NCBI GenBank assembly: GCA_900758955.1
Contig: CAAETL010000293.1
Location: forward strand, 1 to 18,416
Source of the DNA: an uncultured Oscillospiraceae bacterium
GTDB taxonomy: Bacteria; Bacillota; Clostridia; Oscillospirales; Oscillospiraceae
Direction: 5' to 3'
Length of the DNA stretch: 18,416 bases
Shown here: positions 7,008-12,476 of the stretch, one piece after another
Layout: the number at the start of each line of letters is the position of its first letter
How positions within the stretch are numbered: position 1 is the first letter of the stretch
The notes under the pieces: generated by a model
Databases searched by the model: none
Seen by the model: only the letters and a program-made list of their open reading frames with translations
Told to the model about the DNA's origin: nothing
Program-made: the position numbers and the translations under genes

Positions 7008-7949
7008 TCACCCCAAGCGAATGCGGGGGTCCATATATTGAGAAAGGAGGTCCGCGATAAAGTTCACGATAACCACCCAAGCTGCCAAAATTACCACAAT
7101 GGCCTGCACCACCGGGAAATCCCGGCTGCCGATGGAGGCCAACAGCAGGCGGCCGATGCCCGGCACGTTAAAGACCTGCTCAATGACGATGCTGCCCGCC
7201 ACCATCTCAGCGGCGGTGATGCCCAAAAAGGCGATGACGGGAATCACGGCGTTTTTCAGCGCATGGCGGCGCAGAGCGGTATCCCGGCTGTGCCCCCGGC
7301 TGTAGGCCGTGCGGATGTAGTTCTGGCCCATCTCACTCAGCAGCGACGATCGCAGCATCTTTACGGTCATGGCCGTACGGGAGAGGGCGATGGAGAGGGC
7401 CGGAAAAATCATGTAGATGAGAAAAGCCGGCACGCTCTGGGTATAGGACACGAATCGTCCGTTCATAAATAAATGAAATATGGTTCCAAAGATATAGGAG
7501 AGGAGAATACCCACAAAAATGGGGGGAATGGACATGACCACTTGGTTCAGCACCGTCAGGATCCTGTCGAAAACGCCGCCCTCATGACGGGCGGAAAAGA
7601 TGCCCAGGGGGAAGGAGAGAAGCGCCGTGAAGGTAAACGCCATGAGCACCAAAATGCCGGTGATGGGGAGTTTTTGGGAGATCATGTCCCGTACGGGGAG
7701 GCTGTAGGCGTAGGAGGTGCCGAAATCTCCCTGAAGAAAGGCGGTAAGCCAGTCCCAATACCGGATTAGGACAGGCCGATTGAGGCCCAAACTTTCCCGC
7801 ATGGCCTCGATCTGTTCGGGAGTACCGCTGGTGCCCAGTTTGCTGGACACCACGTCCCCGGGGATCACTTGAATGGCGAGGAAGGCGAGGAGGGAAACGA
7901 TGAACAATGTAATAATGAGAGTCACTGTCTTTTTTGCAAAGTATTTCAT
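7008..7949 (-). CDS. ABC importer permease (DppB/OppB/NikB-like)
   Basis: A 313-residue inner-membrane permease, full length for the DppB family. The N-terminal span (about 8-28) ends in IPGD, followed by a periplasm-type external region containing LGLNRPVLIRYWDWL and GDFGTSY (74-80), both family marks. Further spans lie near 96-118, 133-158, 174-190, 235-257 and 282-302. The EAA loop is at about 212-233 (IRTAYSRGHSRDTALRRHAL), and VFNVPGIGRLL (259-269) is the conserved segment after the fifth span. The ATG at 7949 has GGGAGG 7 nt upstream. It follows the substrate-binding protein gene by 45 nt with a small hairpin between them, and should form a heterodimer with the DppC-type permease. Confidence 0.92.
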   Translation of the reverse strand: MKYFAKKTVTLIITLFIVSLLAFLAIQVIPGDVVSSKLGTSGTPEQIEAMRESLGLNRPVLIRYWDWLTAFLQGDFGTSYAYSLPVRDMISQKLPITGILVLMAFTFTALLSFPLGIFSARHEGGVFDRILTVLNQVVMSIPPIFVGILLSYIFGTIFHLFMNGRFVSYTQSVPAFLIYMIFPALSIALSRTAMTVKMLRSSLLSEMGQNYIRTAYSRGHSRDTALRRHALKNAVIPVIAFLGITAAEMVAGSIVIEQVFNVPGIGRLLLASIGSRDFPVVQAIVVILAAWVVIVNFIADLLSQYMDPRIRLG

Positions 7950-7971
7950 CTCCTCGCCTCCCTTCGGCCTT

Positions 7972-7985
7972 GGGGGTATGCCCCC
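7972..7985. repeat. intercistronic hairpin between binding protein and permease genes
   Basis: GGGGG (7972-7976) and CCCCC (7981-7985) around a 4-nt loop, 9 nt after the stop of the binding-protein gene. On the minus strand it is not followed by a U-tract, so read-through to the permease is expected. Such a stem could protect the upstream mRNA end and keep binding protein in excess over permease; this is inference. On the plus strand T-rich sequence follows, but no transcript is expected there. Confidence 0.5.
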
Positions 7986-7994
7986 TATTTTTAA

Positions 7995-9551
7995 TTATCC
8001 CACCTGATGGATGGTAGAGAAGTCCATCACGTACAAGGGATAGAACTGGTAGCCGTCCAGTGTGTTCCGGAGGGCCACAAAGTCGGCCAGGTCCTGAATA
8101 TAGACATTGGCCGCGGTGTCGGCAAGCAGCTTGGCGGCCTGCTTGTACAGGTCGGTCTGCTCCGTGTCGTCGGTGCTGGCGGCGGCCCTGGCCATCAGGT
8201 CGTCGTAGTCCGGATTGTTGTAGTTTATCATGTTCTTGCCGTTGTCGCTGACCCAACGATCCAGCAGGGCCCCGGCCGAGAGGGTCGCGGCGTCGAAGCC
8301 AACCACGGTGCTCTGGAATTTGCGGCCGCCGTAGATTTCGCTGACCCATGTCTCCCACTCTACCCGGTTGATGGTGGCCGTGATCCCGACCTTGGCCAGT
8401 TGTTCCACAATGACCTCCGCCGTCTGCATATGGGGCGTGTAGTTGGAGGGCACCGTGATGGTCATGGAAAAGCCGTCGGGATAGCCCGCCTGCATCAGGA
8501 GATCCTTGGCCTTGTCCACATCGTAGCCGTAGGTATCGGCCAGACTGGCGTCAAAGTACTTGTGGAAATTCGGATAGATAGAGCTGCCGATCTTGGTGCC
8601 GTGGCCGTCTTCGGTGAGCTGAAGAATTTCGTCCACGTTGATGGCCCAGCACATGGCCTGCCGCACCAGCTCGTTGTCAAAGGGCTTCTCGGCATTGTTC
8701 AGATACAGGGCCTGGACCAAGTTCATGTTTCCTTCCACCACGTTGTAGTCGCCATTTACCGTGGCGGCCTGGTCCACCGTCAGATGGTTCACCATGTCGA
8801 TGGCGCCGGAGGACAGGGCGTTCATCATGGCGGTGGCGTCCTCATAGATCTGACAAGTGACCTTATCCAGATGGGCCTTTTCTCCCCAGTAATCGTCGAA
8901 CCGCTCCAGAATCACATTCTCCTGAACAGAACGGGACACAAACTTGAAGGGGCCAGTGCCCACGGGAGCGGTTTTCTGATCGGCGTATCCTGCGGGGACA
9001 ATATACACCGAGGCGGCGTAGCTGAGAAAATCGGTGCTGGGCTCGGGCAAAGTAATCACCACCAATTGATCATCGGCCCCAGCTTCCACCCGGACACCAG
9101 AAAGCGCTGCAGCTAAGGCGGGTTCCACCGTAGTTGCAGCGCAGGTTTCAAAGGACTTGATAACATCGTTCACCGTCACCGGATCGCCGTTATGAAACAG
9201 CACGCCCTCCCGCAAGGGGAAGGTTAAGGTGAGGCGGTCGTCCGATACGTTTACTTCGGAGGCGACTGCCGGAACGAAACTACCGTCTGAATTGGGCTTG
9301 ACTAAGCCCTCATAGACATTAAATAAGACCTCTCTGGTTCCTGCCGCTGTCATCTGATATGGGTCAAGACTTTCTCCCAGGTCCTGAGCGATGCCGACCA
9401 CGATTTCTCCGCCGTCGATCACCGTTCCGGAAGAGCTATTTCCGCTGCTGTCATCGGGCCCTGCATTCTGCTTTTTGTCTCCGCATCCGCCGAGTACAAC
9501 AGCAAGTAGAGCCATAGACAGGAAAAGTGCCAAGATGCGTTTCTGAAACAT
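7995..9551 (-). CDS. extracellular solute-binding lipoprotein of the importer (SBP_bac_5 family)
   Basis: A 518-residue lipoprotein that captures the substrate outside the membrane and delivers it to the permeases. The N-terminus is a lipoprotein signal: MFQKR, a hydrophobic core and the lipobox LGGC with C23 as the lipid anchor, then an Asp/Ser/Gly-rich linker to about residue 50. Family-5 binding-protein features include YEGLVKPNSDGSFVPAVAS, LREGVLFHNGDPVTVNDVI, GTGPFKF and DYWGEKAHLDKV in the expected order. The ATG at 9551 follows GAAGGAG with 8 nt spacing; the upstream frame to 9584 is not needed. It is the first gene of the operon. The fold binds di- or oligopeptides, nickel chelates, heme or glutathione in different members, so the ligand is open. 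Confidence 0.93.
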   Translation of the reverse strand: MFQKRILALFLSMALLAVVLGGCGDKKQNAGPDDSSGNSSSGTVIDGGEIVVGIAQDLGESLDPYQMTAAGTREVLFNVYEGLVKPNSDGSFVPAVASEVNVSDDRLTLTFPLREGVLFHNGDPVTVNDVIKSFETCAATTVEPALAAALSGVRVEAGADDQLVVITLPEPSTDFLSYAASVYIVPAGYADQKTAPVGTGPFKFVSRSVQENVILERFDDYWGEKAHLDKVTCQIYEDATAMMNALSSGAIDMVNHLTVDQAATVNGDYNVVEGNMNLVQALYLNNAEKPFDNELVRQAMCWAINVDEILQLTEDGHGTKIGSSIYPNFHKYFDASLADTYGYDVDKAKDLLMQAGYPDGFSMTITVPSNYTPHMQTAEVIVEQLAKVGITATINRVEWETWVSEIYGGRKFQSTVVGFDAATLSAGALLDRWVSDNGKNMINYNNPDYDDLMARAAASTDDTEQTDLYKQAAKLLADTAANVYIQDLADFVALRNTLDGYQFYPLYVMDFSTIHQVG

Positions 9552-9566
9552 TTTGTCTTCTCCTTC

Positions 9567-9600
9567 CGCCGTCCTTACAAGCAAAGGGGTGGGGACGGCG
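9567..9600 (-). promoter_or_regulatory. leader stem-loop next to the ribosome site of the binding-protein gene
   Basis: CGCCGTCC (9567-9574) and GGACGGCG (9593-9600) form a perfect 8-bp GC-rich stem with an 18-nt loop in the transcribed leader. The stem ends at the edge of the GGAAGGAG ribosome site. It may tune translation or stability; no known riboswitch is recognised. Confidence 0.5.
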
Positions 9601-9644
9601 TTACAACATTAATCAGCTTCTCCCATTATTAAATTGTCCCCTGC

Positions 9645-9673
9645 ATTGTACCCCGCTTTCGCAGGAATTACAA
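9645..9673 (-). promoter_or_regulatory. promoter of the ABC importer operon
   Basis: On the minus strand TTGTAA (9668-9673), a 17-nt spacer and TACAAT (9645-9650). Transcription should begin near 9638, about 87 nt before the start codon. Upstream of it are two short inverted repeats, CATTTC/GAAATG (9687-9711) and ATGTT/AACAT (9709-9723), either of which could be an operator; neither fits a site I can name. Confidence 0.7.
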
Positions 9674-9727
9674 GCATAACTTTCACCATTTCGGCAATTT
9701 CCTGTGAAATGTTCCAGAAACATGCAA

Positions 9728-9762
9728 GACGCCACCGTTTTCCTCCAAAAAACGGTGGCGTC
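9728..9762 (-). terminator. hairpin after the PspC gene, probable terminator
   Basis: Arms GACGCCACCGTTTT (9728-9741) and AAAACGGTGGCGTC (9749-9762) are perfectly complementary over 14 bp with a 7-nt loop. It starts 16 nt after the PspC stop. The tail on the minus strand (TTGCATGTTTC) is only moderately T-rich, so termination may be partial; it separates the PspC unit from the importer promoter. Confidence 0.6.
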
Positions 9763-9778
9763 TATCGTATATTTTTGG

Positions 9779-9967
9779 TTAAAAATCCGCGGCAGGCGGA
9801 ATAATGATGGCGGCGATGATATACGCCACAAGTCCCCAGCCCATACAGGCGCAGATGGCCCATGCCAAGCGGATCAGTGTGGGATCAATGCCAAAAAATT
9901 CCCCAATCCCGCCGCAGACGCCCGCCAGCATGCGGCTTGTATAAGAGCGGTAAAGCCGTCTGTTCAT
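9779..9967 (-). CDS. PspC domain small membrane protein
   Basis: A 62-residue protein consisting almost only of a PspC domain. The N-terminal half has the family signature LYRSYTSRMLAGVCGGIGEFFGIDPTLIR split across residues 5-33, followed by one membrane span (about 34-56) ending in IIIPP. PspC proteins in proteobacteria take part in the phage-shock membrane-stress response; short stand-alone versions in Firmicutes are mostly of unknown role, perhaps in envelope stress sensing. The ATG at 9967 has AAGGGG 6 nt upstream; the longer open frame to 10057 reaches the promoter and is not used. It has its own promoter at 10029-10057 and a leader hairpin at 9991-10009. Confidence 0.88.
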   Translation of the reverse strand: MNRRLYRSYTSRMLAGVCGGIGEFFGIDPTLIRLAWAICACMGWGLVAYIIAAIIIPPAADF

Positions 9968-9990
9968 AAAATACCCCTTCCTTCGAGTTG

Positions 9991-10009
9991 GTGGGAGCGG
10001 ATCTCCCAC
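9991..10009 (-). promoter_or_regulatory. leader stem-loop of the PspC transcript
   Basis: GTGGGAG (9991-9997) and CTCCCAC (10003-10009) form a 7-bp stem with a 5-nt loop, about 10 nt upstream of the PspC ribosome site and just downstream of the predicted transcription start. It may stabilise the short mRNA. Confidence 0.5.
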
Positions 10010-10028
10010 TTCGTTTGTATCTTTGTTC

Positions 10029-10057
10029 ATTATATGCGTCTGCCCCGCTTTTTTCAA
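10029..10057 (-). promoter_or_regulatory. sigma-A promoter of the PspC gene
   Basis: On the minus strand TTGAAA (10052-10057), a 17-nt spacer and a perfect TATAAT (10029-10034). Transcription should start near 10022, giving a leader of about 55 nt. Confidence 0.78.
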
Positions 10058-10089
10058 CTGAGCGGACAGCCTCTTTTTCCCAAATTCAT

Positions 10090-10139
10090 GGATTTTCCAC
10101 AGCGGAGAGAAATCATTCTCCCATTTCTCTGCAAAATCC
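10090..10139. repeat. imperfect inverted repeat in the PspC-patatin intergenic region
   Basis: Outer arms GGATTTT (10090-10096) and AAAATCC (10133-10139) enclose inner arms AGAGAAAT (10106-10113) and ATTTCTCT (10123-10130) around a 9-nt loop. The left side has extra unpaired bases. No U-tract follows, so it is not an obvious terminator. It is part of the 400-nt gene-free stretch 9968-10367. Confidence 0.5.
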
Positions 10140-10247
10140 GGCGTCTTTCCCTATCATAGTCTTCATTATGTCCGTTTTTGTGGAGATTCTTCAACTTTTC
10201 CACTTTATCCACAGAGTTATCCACATGCTGTCCATCGCTGTGGAAAT
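10093..10247. promoter_or_regulatory. cluster of DnaA-box-like sequences
   Basis: Two perfect TTATCCACA boxes (10205-10213 and 10217-10225) stand in the same orientation, directly after TTTTCCACT (10196-10204). TTTTCCACA (10093-10101) is a one-mismatch copy, and TGTGGAGAT (10179-10187) and TGTGGAAAT (10239-10247) are degenerate copies on the other strand. TTATNCACA is the known DnaA recognition sequence. No dnaA, dnaN or other replication gene is nearby, so an accessory DnaA-binding or titration site, or DnaA control of the patatin promoter about 60 nt downstream, is more likely than the main origin. Confidence 0.55.
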
Positions 10248-10282
10248 TTGCCGTATTGGGTATTTTCCCAAACGACTTCTTG

Positions 10283-10291
10283 TGCTATAAT
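10283..10291 (+). promoter_or_regulatory. extended -10 promoter of the patatin-pyridoxamine kinase operon
   Basis: TGCTATAAT (10283-10291) is a perfect -10 with the TG extension; no good -35 is visible. Transcription should start near 10298, leaving about 70 nt before the AAAGGAGGGTG ribosome site and the ATG at 10368. Confidence 0.68.
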
Positions 10292-10367
10292 ACAAGGCAT
10301 TGAAACGAAGCGAGAAACGTGGGCGCGGAGGGATGCCTCCTGGGGCGCCCCGGAAAGGAGGGTGAAA

Positions 10368-11237
10368 ATGCAAGACACAAACGCCTGTCTGGTGCTGGAG
10401 GGCGGGGCCCTGCGAGGGGTCTACACCGCGGGGGTACAGGGCTCGCTTCATCGGGCCGGCTTTACGCCCCGCTGTTTGATCGGTACGTCCGCCGGCGCCA
10501 TTAACGGCATGAACTTTCTCTCCGGTCAGCCCGAGCGGAGCTACCGCATTGATTACCGTTATGCCGACGATCCCAACTTTATGGGACCCAAGTCACTGGT
10601 CACCCAGGGGCAGGTATTCAGTTTTAAGTATATGTTCGGTGCGGTAAACGACTGGTATCCGTTGGATGAAGCGGCCTTTCTCGCCTCGCCGATCCGCTAT
10701 ATGGCGGTGTCCACAGACCTGGAGACCGGCCAGCCCGCGTATCTGGAAAAAGGGGTTTGCGGCGATATTTTTGAGGCGCTCAAAGCCACCAGCAGTATGC
10801 CGGGGCTCTCCACGCCTGTTCTGGTGGACGGCCGGCGCTACTTAGACGGCGGTCCCTCCATGCCGGTGGCCTACCAAAAGGCCCTTGACGAGGGCTGCGG
10901 CCCTGTTATTTTGGTGCTTACCCGGCAAAAGGGGTATCGGAAAAAACCTTTTTCCCCGACACTCCAGCGGTATTTTCGGTTCCGCTATCGCAAATATCCC
11001 CAGTTTGTGGCGACCATGCTCTCCTCTCCTGACCGGTATAATCGGATGATGGATGAGATTGATGGAATGGAACGCTCCGGGCGGCTGTTTGTCATTCGCC
11101 CCCAGAGCCCTGTGACTGTGGATCGAATGGAGAAAAACAAAGAGAAACTTCGCGCTCTCTTCATCCAGGGCCGCAAAGAGGCCGCCCAGCGCTTGCCGGA
11201 TCTGGAGACATATTTGGCGCAATTTCCCCCGCGCTAA
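10368..11237 (+). CDS. patatin-like phospholipase family protein
   Basis: A 289-residue serine hydrolase of the patatin/RssA type, expected to cleave acyl esters of lipids. The Ser-Asp dyad is clear: nucleophile S41 in GTSAG (39-43) and D160 in DGG (160-162). The oxyanion-hole segment is GGALRG (12-17). No signal peptide is seen, so it probably acts at the inner side of the membrane. The C-terminal part (about 190-289) is basic and resembles the DUF6363-type tail found in many bacterial relatives, though I assign this loosely. The ATG at 10368 has AAAGGAGG upstream; the frame is open back to 10248, but that region holds the promoter. The pyridoxamine kinase gene follows after 27 nt and is likely cotranscribed. 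Confidence 0.9.
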   Translation: MQDTNACLVLEGGALRGVYTAGVQGSLHRAGFTPRCLIGTSAGAINGMNFLSGQPERSYRIDYRYADDPNFMGPKSLVTQGQVFSFKYMFGAVNDWYPLDEAAFLASPIRYMAVSTDLETGQPAYLEKGVCGDIFEALKATSSMPGLSTPVLVDGRRYLDGGPSMPVAYQKALDEGCGPVILVLTRQKGYRKKPFSPTLQRYFRFRYRKYPQFVATMLSSPDRYNRMMDEIDGMERSGRLFVIRPQSPVTVDRMEKNKEKLRALFIQGRKEAAQRLPDLETYLAQFPPR

Positions 11238-11264
11238 TTTTCTCTGCTTGAAAGGACTGTTGCT

Positions 11265-12101
11265 ATGAAACGCATCGTCACCATCCAGGACATCTCCTGT
11301 GTGGGCAAATGTTCCCTCACCGTGGCGCTCCCCATCATCTCCGCCATGGGAGTGGAGACGGCGGTGATTCCCACTGCGGTGCTCTCCGCCCACACCGCGT
11401 TTTCCAATTTTACGTTCCGGGACCTGACCCAGGAAATTCCTGCTGTGGCCCGCCACTGGAAGAGCCAGGATTTGTCTTTTGACGCCATCTATACCGGCTA
11501 TCTGGGTTCTATTGAGCAGTTGGAGCTGGTCTCCCAGTTTTTTGATGCGTTTAAAACGCCGGAAAATCTGATTTTTTTGGACCCGGTGATGGGCGACCAC
11601 GGTAAGCTCTACGCCGGGTTTCAGCCTGCCTTCGCCGGTGAAATGGCCAAGCTCTGCGCCAAGGCCGACGTCATCGTTCCCAACCTCACGGAGGCGGCCC
11701 TTCTGCTGGACATCCCATACCCGGGAGAGGACTGCGATCAGGAGTTCCTGCAACGCATACTGGTTGACCTGAGCAAGCTGGGGGCGAAGAAAACCATTCT
11801 CACCGGGGTTGGTCTGACCCCGGGGAAGCTGGGGGTGATGGGCTATGACGCGGAGACCGGCCATTTCTTCCACTACGAGACCCACCGCCTGCCCTCCAGT
11901 TTCCACGGCACAGGGGATATTTTCGCCTCCGCCTGCGTGGGGGCGCTGATGAACGGATTGGACCTGGGAGGGGCGCTGGCCCTGGCCGCGGATTTCACGG
12001 CGGAGAGCATCCGATACACCCTGGCCGATCCTGCGCCCCGGTGGTATGGCGTGAACTTTGAGGAGGCGCTTCCTATGCTGATCCGCCGGCTGGGGAAGTA
12101 G
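11265..12101 (+). CDS. pyridoxamine/pyridoxal kinase (PdxY-type, ribokinase fold)
   Basis: A 278-residue kinase of the ribokinase superfamily that phosphorylates B6 vitamers with ATP, feeding PLP salvage in the cytoplasm. It shows the N-terminal TIQDISCVGKCSLTVALPI (6-24) typical of clostridial pyridoxamine kinases, the DPVMGD segment (106-111), PNLTEA (139-144), and the anion-hole GTGD (215-218) with the catalytic base D218. Length matches the family. The ATG at 11265 follows AAAGGA with 8 nt spacing. It is second in the operon after the patatin gene, with no obvious functional link. The product PLP is the cofactor of the cysteine synthase elsewhere in the window, but they are not cotranscribed. 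ThiD-type hydroxymethylpyrimidine kinase is a less likely alternative. Confidence 0.88.
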   Translation: MKRIVTIQDISCVGKCSLTVALPIISAMGVETAVIPTAVLSAHTAFSNFTFRDLTQEIPAVARHWKSQDLSFDAIYTGYLGSIEQLELVSQFFDAFKTPENLIFLDPVMGDHGKLYAGFQPAFAGEMAKLCAKADVIVPNLTEAALLLDIPYPGEDCDQEFLQRILVDLSKLGAKKTILTGVGLTPGKLGVMGYDAETGHFFHYETHRLPSSFHGTGDIFASACVGALMNGLDLGGALALAADFTAESIRYTLADPAPRWYGVNFEEALPMLIRRLGK

Positions 12102-12125
12102 CGTTACGTAGAAATCAAACAGAAG

Positions 12126-12168
12126 AAAAGAGGGCTTGCTGCAAACACGTTGCAGCAAGCCCTCTTTT
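12126..12168. terminator. strong bidirectional terminator
   Basis: Arms 12126-12144 and 12150-12168 are a perfect 19-bp inverted repeat with a 5-nt loop. The outer bases are AAAA and TTTT, giving U-rich tails both ways. It ends the patatin-kinase operon on the plus strand and the small membrane-protein gene on the minus strand. Confidence 0.92.
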
Positions 12169-12189
12169 GTGGATACTGGGTTGGGGCGT

Positions 12190-12345
12190 TCAGGGTAGCC
12201 CGCTTTGATCTTGTTGGGGAGGAATCAAATTCAAATCTTGAAACGATTCCTTGATTGCGGCTTTTACCGCCGCCTTGATAATGAGGTAGGCGATCAAAAG
12301 AGTGATGGCAACGCCAAAAAGCCAAAGGAGAATGAGAGCAGCCAT
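12190..12345 (-). CDS. 51-aa single-span membrane protein (DUF6019-like)
   Basis: A short gene encoding 51 residues: an N-terminal hydrophobic span (about residues 3-23, rich in Leu, Ile and Ala), then LIIKAAVKAAIKESFQDLNL, an amphipathic basic-to-acidic helix, and a polar tail ending at TGA (12190-12192). The ATG at 12345 follows AAAGGAG with 8 nt spacing. It has its own near-consensus promoter (12400-12428) and shares terminator 12126-12168, so it forms a complete one-gene unit. The pattern of one span plus IIKAAVK-AIKE resembles small clostridial proteins grouped as DUF6019; I recall this from memory and cannot confirm it. The function is unknown; it may be a membrane regulator or partner of a larger membrane protein, such as the neighbouring exporter. 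Confidence 0.7.
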   Translation of the reverse strand: MAALILLWLFGVAITLLIAYLIIKAAVKAAIKESFQDLNLIPPQQDQSGLP

Positions 12346-12399
12346 GAGACACGCTCCTTTCCGAACCGCTCAGCCCGTGGATATGTTTCCTGTTTTTAA

Positions 12400-12428
12400 A
12401 GTATATCATGGTTAACGGGAAATGTCTA
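12400..12428 (-). promoter_or_regulatory. promoter of the 51-aa membrane protein gene
   Basis: On the minus strand TAGACA (12423-12428), a 17-nt spacer and TATACT (12400-12405), with the TG extension of the -10 (12407-12408). Transcription should begin near 12393, about 48 nt before the start codon. Confidence 0.72.
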
Positions 12429-12440
12429 GAAAAACGGTGG

Positions 12441-12464
12441 AAAAAGTCGACAGAGGTCGTGTCG
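12441..12464 (-). terminator. weak terminator after the exporter operon
   Basis: CGACA (12448-12452) and TGTCG (12460-12464) form a 5-bp stem with a 7-nt loop; on the minus strand it is followed by a run of five T (12441-12445). It lies just after the exporter stop and just before the next promoter, but the stem is short. Confidence 0.4.
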
Positions 12465-12476
12465 TTAGGCAGTTGT

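Noticed and set aside
8007..9116. 369-codon open frame on the plus strand
   Set aside because: It lies wholly antisense to the binding-protein gene; the translation is His/Val/Gly-rich with no family signature.
10093..10247. Chromosomal origin of replication
   Set aside because: DnaA-box-like repeats are present, but there is no dnaA, dnaN, rpmH or gyr gene nearby and no clear AT-rich unwinding element, so an accessory site is more likely.
10842..12158. 438-codon open frame on the minus strand
   Set aside because: It runs antisense across the patatin and kinase genes and through the terminator, and resembles no protein.
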